Shown here piece after piece: positions 1 through 6,478 of a DNA stretch of 11,489 nucleotides. This DNA is from Thermoprotei archaeon (GTDB taxonomy: Archaea > Thermoproteota > Thermoprotei > Thermofilales > B15-G2): assembly GCA_003649445.1 (NCBI GenBank), contig QMRV01000059.1, positions 1-11,489 on the forward strand. Reading direction: 5' to 3'. The position numbers and the translations under genes are program-made. How positions within the stretch are numbered: the stretch's first letter is position 1; the number at the start of each line of letters is the position of its first letter. Below the pieces are notes generated by a model. That model was not told where the DNA came from and did no database searches. It saw only the letters and a list, made by a program, of their open reading frames with translations.

Positions 1-557
1 GTAAAAGGTATAGGATTAAAGTGGAGGGAGTAGATATTGCTGAAGTAGATATTTTAGCAGAAAAAGACGGCGAGAGATATGCTGTTGAAGTTAAAGCAGG
101 TAGAGTATCGGTAACTGATTTGAGACAGGTTTATGCTAATGCTGTTTTGCTTAAAGCTAAGCCGCTGATTGTTTGTAGAGATTTCTCTGATGAAGCTGCG
201 AGAAAAACAGCTGAGCTTCTGGGAGTAGAAGTACTGTTTTTACCAGAGTTTCTAGTTTTTGTGACTCCCGAGGAATTAGTCTACAGTGTTAAGAGCGCTG
301 TGAAAGAAGTACTGCTTGAGCTGTTGACCCTTCCTCAAGTAGAGCTTTCTTCTGAAGACGTAAGAGTTCTTAAAGCTATAGCTGAAGCAGACTCTTTCCG
401 CGATGCTGCAGTAAAACTAGGCATGGAAATAAGTGAGCTGGGTAGAAGAGTAGCTGAGCTGAGGAAAAAGCGAGTACTTGTGGGAGAAGACTATAGTTCT
501 TTGAGACTAAGAGCTATACTATTGTTAAGTATTCGTAAAGTATTTTCAGGTAAATAA
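1..557 (+). CDS. RecB-like PD-(D/E)XK nuclease, 5' end cut by window edge
   Basis: Predicted endonuclease of the archaeal RecB-like PD-(D/E)XK type. The frame is open to the left edge (codons from base 3 read KRYRIK before a GTG at 21), and the catalytic core lies directly after that GTG, so the true start is probably outside the window. Counting the GTG as residue 1, the core shows Asp10 in EVDILAEKDG, then Glu23 and Lys25 in YAVEVKAG, which is the D...E-x-K pattern of metal-dependent nucleases. Residues from about 110 to 155 look like a small helical, winged-helix-like domain (VRVLKAIAEADSFRDAAVKL followed by an ISELGRRVAEL helix). The protein probably acts on DNA in the cytoplasm, but its substrate is unknown. 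It ends with TAA and faces the next gene tail to tail across about 280 nt. The family is fairly sure, the biological role is not. Confidence 0.8.
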   Translation, partial: KRYRIKVEGVDIAEVDILAEKDGERYAVEVKAGRVSVTDLRQVYANAVLLKAKPLIVCRDFSDEAARKTAELLGVEVLFLPEFLVFVTPEELVYSVKSAVKEVLLELLTLPQVELSSEDVRVLKAIAEADSFRDAAVKLGMEISELGRRVAELRKKRVLVGEDYSSLRLRAILLLSIRKVFSGK

Positions 558-620
558 AATATATAGAAGAGTAATTACCGTTAAGAAAATAATGTCTTTA
601 ATTTGTAGATTAGTAACAGC

Positions 621-630
621 ATTATAAATA
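621..630 (+). promoter_or_regulatory. Orphan TATA-like box
   Basis: The sequence ATTATAAATA matches an archaeal box A, and would place a transcription start near 650. No convincing ORF follows: a GTG near 670 stops after eight codons. The box may drive a small RNA, or be a chance match in A+T-rich DNA. Confidence 0.25.
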
Positions 631-788
631 AGTCTTATTATATCGGAAGCTAAGTAAACTAGGGGAGAAGTGTACTTGAGAAAAGTGATTATATAGAGTG
701 CTTTAGAAGAGCTTTGTCGAGTGTTAGCAAGTGAAATAATAGAGCTAAGTTGAGCATTAACTCCAGACTGATTAAAATAGCTGTTTAG

Positions 789-807
789 TTCGTTTAATCG
801 AAACGAA
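789..807 (-). terminator. Possible hairpin/T-rich terminator after aminopropyltransferase 1
   Basis: A perfect 7-bp inverted repeat (TTCGTTT, 5-nt loop AATCG, AAACGAA) lies about 30 nt beyond the stop of the minus-strand gene ending at 837. Read on the minus strand it is preceded by T-rich sequence (AAATTTATTTTAAATTC). Archaeal termination depends mainly on T-tracts, so the hairpin itself may be incidental. It could also serve transcripts arriving from the nuclease gene. Confidence 0.3.
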
Positions 808-836
808 TTTAAAATAAATTTAGGTATAGACCTGGC

Positions 837-1718
837 TTAATGACATGTCTTCTTCAGTAGGTAGCTTTTTCTTCTGAAAATAGGTGTATGAAGTAGCGCT
901 AAGTGAGTCGCCCCACTGTAAAATAGTGTTTTAACAGATCTTTCTTTAAGTCTTTTTTCAGCTTCTTCTACTGTTAAGTCTAGGGGACTATATTTCTTAG
1001 AGCCTATAATGAAGTTACAAGCGTAGCCAAAGCAGGGTATCCAGACATTGTACTCTACTACTATAGGGAATACTTTTTTTACATTTGATAATACCTCGTC
1101 GTAGACTTCCTCGAAGTAAAACGATGAGCCTGCCTGTGTAACCATTAAGCCGTCTTCTGTTAGTGCTCTGTAAACTTCGCGGTAGAATTTCTCGGAGTAC
1201 AGTGCACGAGAGATTTCGGGCCCATAGGGGTCTGTTAAGTCGAGTATTATTACTTGGAACTCGTTTTCAATTTTCTTTACGTATTCTCTTCCATCCATTA
1301 TTATTACTTCGGCTTTAGGGTTGCTAAAGCTGTTTTGATGAAAACTCTGTAGGTATTTTTTGGCGTATTCTACTACGTCTTTGTCAATATCTATCATCAC
1401 AGTTTTTTTCACAGTGCTGTGTTTCAGCACCTCGCGCAGCGTAGCTCCTTCTCCTCCACCTACTATCAGTACTTTTTCGGGATTTGGGTGAGTAATCATA
1501 GCAGGATGAACAAGCGATTCATGGTATATGTACTCGTCTTCCTCGCTTGACTGAACAAGATCATCTAGAACGAGGCTTCGCCCGTATTCCTCAAAATCTA
1601 CTATAGCTAGACTTTGGTACTGTGTTTTCTTGCTTACTAGAATATGCTTCAACTTCATTATGAGCCAAGTCTTGTTTGAGACAGGCTGTAGCATTACAAA
1701 TGGTTTGAGTTGAGACAT
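837..1718 (-). CDS. speE: Aminopropyltransferase (spermidine/thermospermine synthase family), paralog 1
   Basis: Transfers an aminopropyl group from decarboxylated S-adenosylmethionine to a polyamine acceptor in the cytoplasm. The 293-residue product shows the usual order: an N-terminal beta-rich region, YIYHESLVHPAM at 63-74, the nucleotide loop GGGEG at 87-91 with LREVLKH, acidic Asp110/Asp112 in MIDID, MDG at 141-143, and the catalytic loop DLTDP at 160-164 (Asp160, Asp163). GGGEG with an Asp at the ribose-contact position recalls thermospermine synthases (plant ACAULIS5 type) rather than classical spermidine synthases (GGGDGG, EID). The acceptor is therefore possibly spermidine or a longer amine, which is an inference. 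I chose the ATG at 1718: a longer frame begins at 1766, but a TATA-like box lies inside that extension about 30 nt before 1718, and homologous proteins as I know them start near here. A second family member lies at 4611-5510 and shares a 50-nt identical block with this gene. Confidence 0.88.
   Translation of the reverse strand: MSQLKPFVMLQPVSNKTWLIMKLKHILVSKKTQYQSLAIVDFEEYGRSLVLDDLVQSSEEDEYIYHESLVHPAMITHPNPEKVLIVGGGEGATLREVLKHSTVKKTVMIDIDKDVVEYAKKYLQSFHQNSFSNPKAEVIIMDGREYVKKIENEFQVIILDLTDPYGPEISRALYSEKFYREVYRALTEDGLMVTQAGSSFYFEEVYDEVLSNVKKVFPIVVEYNVWIPCFGYACNFIIGSKKYSPLDLTVEEAEKRLKERSVKTLFYSGATHLALLHTPIFRRKSYLLKKTCH
1450..1499 (-). repeat. 50-nt block identical to 4866-4915 (inverted copy)
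   Basis: Read on the minus strand, these 50 nt match 4866-4915 at every base, including all third codon positions. Both copies encode MITHPNPEKVLIVGGG plus the first two bases of the next codon. Identity extends upstream with two mismatches in 12 nt, then decays quickly on both sides. Confidence 0.95.
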
Positions 1719-1744
1719 CGTCCCGTACTCTTCTTGCAGTATGG

Positions 1745-1752
1745 TATATAAA
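1745..1752 (-). promoter_or_regulatory. TATA box for aminopropyltransferase 1
   Basis: On the minus strand the sequence reads TTTATATA, centred about 30 nt before the ATG at 1718. This fits a transcript with a leader of only a few nucleotides. Its position inside the longer open frame (start at 1766) argues for the downstream start. Confidence 0.55.
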
Positions 1753-1843
1753 AATAGTGTCTTCATAAGTGATTTAAAGCAATAACCAGCGGTTTAAGCA
1801 TGGAGCTGCTTATGCTAATAAATTTTCAGCTAAGTAGTTGTTA

Positions 1844-1869
1844 AAGAAATACCTTAAAAAGAAACAGCT
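1844..1869 (-). terminator. Possible T-tract terminator after YbjN-like gene
   Basis: On the minus strand, 25-50 nt past the stop at 1894, the sequence carries two T-rich runs (TTTCTTTTT and TATTTCTTT). This is the form of archaeal factor-independent terminators. No stable hairpin accompanies them. Confidence 0.3.
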
Positions 1870-1893
1870 ATTCTTCGAGAACTTAGACGTACA

Positions 1894-2361
1894 CTAACTA
1901 CATTCTTCAACTAAGTTTTCCTGAATTTCAGGAAAACCTGGAAGAATTTTTGTAGCGAAAACTACTGCTCCATTTATAATTCCCTCTACTTCTGAGACAA
2001 AGTTCTCGTATGATAGTGCAGAAGAATGCATCCATGCATAAAGTCCTAAGTAGTTACCTATTATGCCGAAATTCAGCTCAGGAATACTCATGTTTGCTCT
2101 TAGCAAAGAAAGCAAAAAGCTTTGAAGATCTGTCTCCTCAGGAATACTAGATAAATCTAAGAGTATAGTGAAACAGTTCACCCAGTCCTCTAGAGCGAAA
2201 AAGCTTATCGGTATTTCAACTGATATTTTTTCTCCCTCTCCTTCGCCAGAAACCTCTACTTCAAAATGAGCAGTTATACCTGAAGGTCCTTCTTTAATGT
2301 TCTCCTCGCTCAGCCCCATTTGCTTTAAATACTCTTTGACCGTATCTAGTGGTTTATCCAT
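1894..2361 (-). CDS. YbjN / type III secretion chaperone-like protein
   Basis: A 155-residue acidic soluble protein without signal peptide or membrane segment. Its arrangement recalls the YbjN/CesT-like chaperone fold: an N-terminal helix (about 4-16), a beta-rich part (about 28-52), then helix LQSFLLSLLRANMSIPELNF (about 79-98), the strands FGIIGNYLGLYAWM, and a long C-terminal helix (SYENFVSEVEGIINGAVVFA). The motif 'LLRAN...P...FGI' is the part I recognise. Such domains bind other proteins or peptides. No specific function can be given. The ATG at 2361 is supported by a TATA box at 2384-2391 at leaderless distance. The gene is tandem with aminopropyltransferase 1 but 175 nt away from it, and divergent from the phosphoesterase. 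The fold call is moderate and the role unknown. Confidence 0.6.
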   Translation of the reverse strand: MDKPLDTVKEYLKQMGLSEENIKEGPSGITAHFEVEVSGEGEGEKISVEIPISFFALEDWVNCFTILLDLSSIPEETDLQSFLLSLLRANMSIPELNFGIIGNYLGLYAWMHSSALSYENFVSEVEGIINGAVVFATKILPGFPEIQENLVEECS

Positions 2362-2383
2362 GCTATAGGCTTCTACCTCCTTC

Positions 2384-2391
2384 TATATAAA
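2384..2391 (-). promoter_or_regulatory. TATA box for YbjN-like gene
   Basis: TTTATATA on the minus strand, centred 26-27 nt before the ATG at 2361, is the textbook spacing for a leaderless archaeal transcript. A GGAGGT sequence lies between box and ATG, but about 14 nt from the start, too far for a typical ribosome binding site. Confidence 0.6.
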
Positions 2392-2482
2392 TTTATTTGT
2401 AGAAAACTACCTACTATTTAATGAGAAATAGTTTGATAGCATACTAGTTAAAAAGCATAGATAAAGTATTAGAGGCTGTTTT

Positions 2483-2495
2483 CAGTACTCTACTG
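2483..2495. repeat. Short hyphenated palindrome at phosphoesterase start
   Basis: CAGTA-CTC-TACTG forms a 5-bp inverted repeat ending two bases before the GTG start at 2497. Its position near the expected transcription start would suit an operator. It is short enough to occur by chance. Confidence 0.2.
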
Positions 2496-2496
2496 C

Positions 2497-3141
2497 GTGA
2501 AAATAGTTTGTGTAAGCGATATTCACGGAAAACTTTCCTCAGTAAAGAAACTTGTCTCTGAAGTAAGTAGTGTAGACTTATTGCTCGTAGCCGGAGACTT
2601 GACAGACTTCGGCGGATACTCTGAAGCACTCGAGATTGTAGAGGAATTAGAGAAAATAGGCTCTAAGATACTCTGTGTGCCAGGCAATTGTGACACTATC
2701 GAGGTAATTCGTGCTCTAGAAGAAAAGAATTGTTCTGTTCACGGCAAAAGAGTAATTTACAAAGACATCGGAGTAGCGGGCTTCGGAGGTTCTTCTCCAA
2801 CTCCGTTTAATACTCCTCTCGAGTTCAGCGAAGATGAAATCTTCAGTAAGCTGAGCATAGTTGAACCGGGGGATATTCTGCTTACTCATGCTCCTCCAAA
2901 GAACACTGACCTAGATAGAGTCCTTTTCGGTACTCATGCAGGAAGTATTTCTGTACGGAGAATTATAGAAGAAAAGAGACCTGTTTTAAGCGTGTGCGGC
3001 CACATTCATGAAGGCCGAGGAGTCTGCAGGATAAAAGAAACTATTGTAGTTAATCCAGGCCCTCTCTTTAAAAAGTACTATGCCGTAGCACATATTGACG
3101 ACAAAGAAGTCGATGTAGAGTTAAAGAAAATAAGTACCTGA
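2497..3141 (+). CDS. Calcineurin-like metallophosphoesterase
   Basis: A 214-residue soluble, two-metal phosphoesterase of the YfcE/Icc-like type, hydrolysing a phosphomonoester or phosphodiester of unknown identity. All canonical motifs are present in order: D8-x-H10 (SDIHG), GD at 33-34, GNCD at 63-66, the metal-binding His131 in LLTHAPP, GHIH at 168-171 with His169 and His171, and NPGP at 186-189. The residues for both metals therefore appear complete and the enzyme should be active. The GTG at 2497 begins right before the first strand (KIVCVSDIH), so little can lie upstream. No strong TATA box is seen; the AT-rich GATAAAGTATT near 2460-2471 is a weak candidate. The unrecognised next gene starts 12 nt after the stop, suggesting co-transcription. 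Substrate cannot be told. Confidence 0.9.
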   Translation: MKIVCVSDIHGKLSSVKKLVSEVSSVDLLLVAGDLTDFGGYSEALEIVEELEKIGSKILCVPGNCDTIEVIRALEEKNCSVHGKRVIYKDIGVAGFGGSSPTPFNTPLEFSEDEIFSKLSIVEPGDILLTHAPPKNTDLDRVLFGTHAGSISVRRIIEEKRPVLSVCGHIHEGRGVCRIKETIVVNPGPLFKKYYAVAHIDDKEVDVELKKIST

Positions 3142-3153
3142 GCTCTTTATAAT

Positions 3154-3858
3154 GTGTCGTTTCACCTGTATGCAGCTATTGTAAAGAATTTGAGAGGTGT
3201 TGTTTACAGCGAGGCTTCTGAAGAAGAGTTTGAAGAGAAAATTAAGTGGCTTGTTAAAAGATTTCGTTACCGTAATTTAGGTTACATAGAAGACCTTGCT
3301 AAAAAATATCCTATAATAGGGAAATATGAAGGAAAGCCTTTCATTAAACTCCACTATCCTATCACTGCGTTAAAAGAACTATTAGATAAAATAGGAGAAG
3401 AGATAGGCGCTGGCGCTAAACATGTAGCTGTGGCCTCTATATATGTCTCACCGATATTTATAGTAGGAGAAGAGGCTTTCAAGTCACTAAAGTCTATCTG
3501 TGTAGACTGTATTAAAACAAATAAAGAGCTAAGTGATAAAAATTGGAAACTCCACATGAGGATTGCTGACTATACTACACTAGATTTTTATTCATGGTCT
3601 ACTCAAAATTCAGCTAAAATAATCGAATTATGGCTCAGGGGAGGAGACTTTTCTAAGCTTATTGAAGAACGTTTAAATAAAATAAAAAATGACAAAAAAC
3701 GTTATTGGAGAATTATCTCTGAGTCAGGTAAACCTATTATAGTTTACATAGATTTAATACAGTATCTTGTCAAAAACAATTTGCTATCTATTGTGAAAGA
3801 CTACAGAGACCTAGCCCCAGCTGCTCTAGCAATAGTTTCTGGTATTGTATTAACTTAG
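3154..3858 (+). CDS. Hypothetical protein, 234 residues
   Basis: I do not recognise this protein. It is Lys/Glu-rich and soluble, with no signal peptide and no clear membrane segment, although the last 15 residues (DLAPAALAIVSGIVLT) are hydrophobic. It appears mixed alpha/beta: an N-terminal strand (YAAIVKNLRGVVYS), a charged helix (EEEFEEKIKWLVKRF), a GKPFIKLHYP strand, and a helix before AKHVAVASIYVSPIFIV at about 89-105. A CxxC pair (CVDC, about 116-119) and a basic stretch (NKIKNDKKRYWR) are its other features. The GTG at 3154 lies 12 nt after the phosphoesterase stop, so the two are probably one transcript. There is no Shine-Dalgarno sequence. The frame is long and uninterrupted with ordinary archaeal composition, so it is likely a real gene. 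Confidence 0.7.
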   Translation: MSFHLYAAIVKNLRGVVYSEASEEEFEEKIKWLVKRFRYRNLGYIEDLAKKYPIIGKYEGKPFIKLHYPITALKELLDKIGEEIGAGAKHVAVASIYVSPIFIVGEEAFKSLKSICVDCIKTNKELSDKNWKLHMRIADYTTLDFYSWSTQNSAKIIELWLRGGDFSKLIEERLNKIKNDKKRYWRIISESGKPIIVYIDLIQYLVKNNLLSIVKDYRDLAPAALAIVSGIVLT

Positions 3859-3884
3859 TGTTACAGGGTTTTGCTAGTAAGAAA

Positions 3885-3894
3885 ATTTAATTAA
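3885..3894 (+). promoter_or_regulatory. TATA-like box before Alba-like gene
   Basis: The sequence ATTTAATTAA is centred about 27 nt before the GTG at 3917, the distance expected for a leaderless transcript. It may start the transcript that covers the Alba-like gene and those behind it. Confidence 0.45.
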
Positions 3895-3916
3895 GTTTCA
3901 CGATGAATAAAAGCCA

Positions 3917-4360
3917 GTGGAGTGTAAAATTATTTACTGCGGAGAATCAGCCTTAAGGTGTGCTGCAGAAGTGCTTTATAATTTCTACATAGGAGTTGAA
4001 AAAATAGCGATCAAGGCTAGAGGAAAGAACATAAACAATGCTGCTGACGCCGCTCTCATAGCGACGAGAATTTTTAAGGGAATTGAGCTAGCTGAAGCGA
4101 GCATTAGCAGTATTTTTGGAAGCAAACGTTTATCTGAGATAACAATTTTGTTGAAGAGAAATGAGCAACTCGAAGAAAATAGCGATGCAAGCCTTATTGA
4201 ATACTTTCTTGAAGAAACAGGTATTCCTTTAGAAGAAATAGCTAGAGAAAAGGAAGCTATTTTAGAGGAATGGAGAGGAGATCCTTCTGGTATTCTTTTA
4301 TACATAATTTGTGTTATAGAGAGGATACGTCATGAGCTCTCTTGTAGAAAAAATTGTTGA
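3917..4360 (+). CDS. Alba-like nucleic-acid-binding protein with C-terminal extension
   Basis: Residues 1-81 resemble the Alba (Sac10b) fold: strand KIIYCG, a helix (SALRCAAEVLYNFY), then IAIKARGKNINNAADAA at 30-46, which matches the Alba hallmark 'I.IKARG..I..AVD.A', a helix, and a final strand EITILLKR. Alba proteins are small dimeric DNA- or RNA-binding chromatin proteins of about 90 residues. This one has 147. The extra 65 residues are acidic and helical (SLIEYFLEETGIPLEEIAREKEAI, written here only to about 24 residues in two helices), then a hydrophobic helix and a Cys/Arg-rich end. The lysine pair following the first strand in Alba (acetylated in Sulfolobus) is absent here (CGESA), so binding may differ. 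The GTG start fits the upstream box. The last 29 nt overlap the next gene. The fold call is fairly good, the function unknown. Confidence 0.65.
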   Translation: MECKIIYCGESALRCAAEVLYNFYIGVEKIAIKARGKNINNAADAALIATRIFKGIELAEASISSIFGSKRLSEITILLKRNEQLEENSDASLIEYFLEETGIPLEEIAREKEAILEEWRGDPSGILLYIICVIERIRHELSCRKNC

Positions 4361-4604
4361 AGATATTATTAAAGAGTCTTTGGAAGAAGAATATGAGAAT
4401 AAAGTAGCTCAAGTTCTCTTAGATATTTTTTACGAAATATCTCATAGAAAGCATCAATTATCCTATAGTGAGGCTCTAGATTTAGTTAAAAGAACAAAAA
4501 TTGAGAAAAATGGAAATAAAGTTGTAATAGAAGTAGATTTAGGCGATGCTGTATTGAGGTATGAAGTTACTATGAATTCTACAGCAAATTCACATAAGAC
4601 TTAA
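4332..4604 (+). CDS. Small hypothetical protein overlapping the Alba-like gene
   Basis: A 90-residue protein I do not recognise. The N-terminal half is an acidic helix pair (LVEKIVEDIIKESLEEEYEN, then VAQVLLDIFYEISHR). The rest suggests a helix (SYSEALDLVKR) followed by a beta hairpin (NKVVIEVDLGDAVLRYEVT). There are no cysteines and no membrane segment. Its ATG lies 29 nt inside the end of the Alba-like gene and is preceded by GAGAGGAT about 6 nt upstream, a plausible ribosome binding site that supports translation from within the overlap. The tight overlap suggests the two proteins are made together and perhaps interact. The next gene begins 6 nt after its stop. Confidence 0.6.
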   Translation: MSSLVEKIVEDIIKESLEEEYENKVAQVLLDIFYEISHRKHQLSYSEALDLVKRTKIEKNGNKVVIEVDLGDAVLRYEVTMNSTANSHKT

Positions 4605-4610
4605 GTATTA

Positions 4611-5510
4611 TTGCCAGTATGTATTTTTGTGCTTGAAACTGGTCTTCGCAAAATAAATGGACGTCTTTTCTATGTACAGAAAGTAAGAGAAGACACTTAT
4701 GTTCTTGAAGAAGTAGATGAAATTGTTCACTCAGAAGAAAGTAAGTATCAGAAAATAGATGTTGTCAGAGAAAAACACTATGGTCTTTGTCTTTTCCTCG
4801 ACGGAAGTATGCAGATTACTGAGGGTGATGAACATATTTACCACGAGGCTTTTGTTCATCCAGCCATGATTACTCACCCAAATCCCGAAAAAGTACTGAT
4901 AGTAGGTGGAGGAGACGGCGGTGTTTTGCGCGAAGTACTTAAACATAATACAGTGAAAAAAGCCGTTTTAGTTGAAATAGATGAACGCGTAATAGAAGTA
5001 GTTAAGAAATACATGCCATCTGTTCCTCAAGGTTCATTCAGCGATCCTAGAGCAGAAATAGTTATTGAAGACGGCTTTAAGTACATTGAAAAGCCTAGAA
5101 ATGAATTTGACATAGCTTACATAGATTTAACAGATTCTCCTGATAGCCCTATTTATGGAGAAGAATTCGTAAAGAAGCTAAAAAACGCTCTTCGAGAAAA
5201 AAGTGTAGTTGTTTTCCAGACTTTCGGTTTAGTTGAACACTTAGGTTCCCAGCAGAAAATAGTTAGTGAGCTTAAAAAGTACTTCAAGTATGTTGGAATT
5301 TACGGCGCCTTTGTGCCCTCGTTCATGGATCTGTGGACATTTACCTATGCCTCAGACTACTTTGACTTAAAAAATGTCGAAGAAGACTATGTAAGGAAGA
5401 CTCTAGATGAGAGAAGTGTGAAAACAAGATTTTATTCACCTGAAACACACCGTATGCTGTTTATTAACGCAGAGTACTCTAGAGTAGCTGACAGGCTGAA
5501 GAAGCTATGA
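4611..5510 (+). CDS. speE: Aminopropyltransferase (spermidine synthase family), paralog 2
   Basis: Second family member, transferring aminopropyl groups from decarboxylated S-adenosylmethionine to an amine such as agmatine or putrescine. Counting the TTG at 4611 as residue 1, the 299-residue product has GDEHIYHEAFVHPAM at 72-86, GGGDGG at 99-104, Glu122/Asp124 in VEID, EDG at 153-155, and Asp172 and Asp175 in the catalytic loop. GGGDGG with EID is the classical spermidine synthase pattern, unlike paralog 1 (GGGEGA, DID). The catalytic loop is odd: DLTDSPDSP replaces the usual DxxDPxGP, so acceptor preference may be altered. The start is uncertain: a GTG at 4629, with AT-rich TTAAGTATTA about 24 nt before it, would give 293 residues. 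The stop overlaps the start of the next gene by ATGA, implying translational coupling to the zinc-ribbon membrane proteins. Confidence 0.87.
   Translation: MPVCIFVLETGLRKINGRLFYVQKVREDTYVLEEVDEIVHSEESKYQKIDVVREKHYGLCLFLDGSMQITEGDEHIYHEAFVHPAMITHPNPEKVLIVGGGDGGVLREVLKHNTVKKAVLVEIDERVIEVVKKYMPSVPQGSFSDPRAEIVIEDGFKYIEKPRNEFDIAYIDLTDSPDSPIYGEEFVKKLKNALREKSVVVFQTFGLVEHLGSQQKIVSELKKYFKYVGIYGAFVPSFMDLWTFTYASDYFDLKNVEEDYVRKTLDERSVKTRFYSPETHRMLFINAEYSRVADRLKKL
4866..4915 (+). repeat. 50-nt block identical to 1450-1499 (inverted copy)
   Basis: Partner of the minus-strand block in paralog 1. Every one of the 50 bases agrees, from the ATG of MITHPNP into the GGGD/GGGE loop. The flanking codons of the same conserved protein region use different synonyms in the two genes. 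Confidence 0.95.
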
Positions 5511-6478
5511 GCACAGGCTATCTTTGTGACAGATGTGGTGCTCCGCTTAAAGTGACTCCCGAAAGCGTAGTAGTTGTCTGTGAATATTGTGGTAAGCCTC
5601 ACTTAGTAGCGGGCCTAGTAGACTTGAATAAAATTTTTGTTCTACCGACGTATCCTCGAGAGTATATAGTAAAAGCTTTTTGGACTGCAATTGAAAGAGA
5701 CTTCGATTTACAGTCGATTAAAAGCGAGATTAGTGTCAGAAGCATTGATGGAGTCTATATTCCTGTTTGGGTTGGTAAAATATACTTGAAGGGCTATGTT
5801 TCTTACTACTATTATGTTACAGAGTACAAGAAAAGAGACAAGAGAGTAGAGACGCGTAGAAGGCGAGTATATAGGACTGTGACTATCGATGAGACATATA
5901 CTGTACCCGTTGTAGCTCGTCGCCAGTACTTTAGGCTCGGAACAGAAGAAGTTGCTAAAGAAGTAGTGTCGAGCAACTCTGCAGAGTATGCTAAAAAGCT
6001 TCTTGACCTAGATTTAGAAAAGTGGAATAAAATGAAGCTTGAAGTGCTAAACACAGAGCTTGACGAGAAAATGGTTTCTCTCGAAATGAAGGATAGTGCT
6101 CTAGACCATTTAAGGAGCTATTACCGTAGCAAAGGTACTATCGACTGCTTTAATGTCGCTGCTTCTGAACCTCAGGACCTTAAACTATACTTGGTTCCCG
6201 TATGGAGAATATGCTACGAGTACAGAGAATCACTTTACTCAGCTTTCTTCACCGGATGGAACCTTAGGCTACTCGTTAAGACAGAGCCTGTTACGGCCTT
6301 AAGAAGAATAGCCTATGCTCTGGGCGCATTAGCCTCAATTGTTGCTTCACCTATCTTCGCTATAATTGCCTCGAGCACTAGACCAGAGCTCCTTATACTG
6401 TCTCTTCTAGCTCTTACAGGAGCATATCATTTTTCAAGTAGCTTTCTCAAAAGCGTAAGAATAGAGGAGAGAATATGA
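5507..6478 (+). CDS. Zinc-ribbon membrane protein, YdjG-like, paralog A
   Basis: A 323-residue protein with an N-terminal zinc ribbon (Cys7, Cys10, Cys25, Cys28; CxxC-x14-CxxC), a long mixed beta-rich domain, and two C-terminal membrane helices at about 268-288 and 293-309. The plan resembles Bacillus YdjG and related zinc-ribbon proteins found beside YdjI-type SPFH proteins. Within the central domain, IPVWVGKIYLKGYVSYYYYV (about 85-104) and VPVWRICYEYRE (about 231-242) recall beta-rich PepSY-like repeats. A very basic stretch between them (KKRDKRVETRRRRVYR, about 108-123) is missing from its neighbour. There is no signal peptide, so the ribbon and body are probably cytoplasmic and anchored by the C-terminal hairpin. 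The ATG overlaps the stop of aminopropyltransferase 2, and the stop overlaps the next start, both by ATGA. The architecture is clear, the function inferred. Confidence 0.75.
   Translation: MSTGYLCDRCGAPLKVTPESVVVVCEYCGKPHLVAGLVDLNKIFVLPTYPREYIVKAFWTAIERDFDLQSIKSEISVRSIDGVYIPVWVGKIYLKGYVSYYYYVTEYKKRDKRVETRRRRVYRTVTIDETYTVPVVARRQYFRLGTEEVAKEVVSSNSAEYAKKLLDLDLEKWNKMKLEVLNTELDEKMVSLEMKDSALDHLRSYYRSKGTIDCFNVAASEPQDLKLYLVPVWRICYEYRESLYSAFFTGWNLRLLVKTEPVTALRRIAYALGALASIVASPIFAIIASSTRPELLILSLLALTGAYHFSSSFLKSVRIEERI
6464..6470 (+). promoter_or_regulatory. Shine-Dalgarno site for zinc-ribbon paralog B
   Basis: GAGGAGA ends 4 nt before the ATG at 6475, within the end of paralog A. It supports this start and internal translation within a shared transcript. 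Confidence 0.55.

Larger units (their letters stand above)
558..836. other. Convergent intergenic region without recognisable gene
   Basis: These 279 nt lie between two gene 3' ends. I see no ORF of useful length with coding character, no tRNA T-arm and no C/D-box pair. The region holds a TATA-like box at 621-630 and a small hairpin at 789-807, described separately. A short unannotated RNA starting near 650 cannot be excluded. Confidence 0.6.

Noticed and set aside
558..836. tRNA or C/D-box RNA in the intergenic region
   Set aside because: No T-arm GTTCRANNC with matching acceptor stem, and no paired C and D boxes found by eye; the TTCGTTT hairpin does not fit a tRNA.
2444..2629. Minus-strand frame of 61 codons across the phosphoesterase start
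   Set aside because: It lies opposite a gene with complete catalytic motifs, has low-complexity Leu/Arg/Ser composition, and resembles no protein.
3985..4305. Minus-strand frame of 106 codons, membrane-like in appearance
   Set aside because: It is the mirror of the Alba-like gene; the hydrophobic look comes from reading acidic helices in reverse complement.
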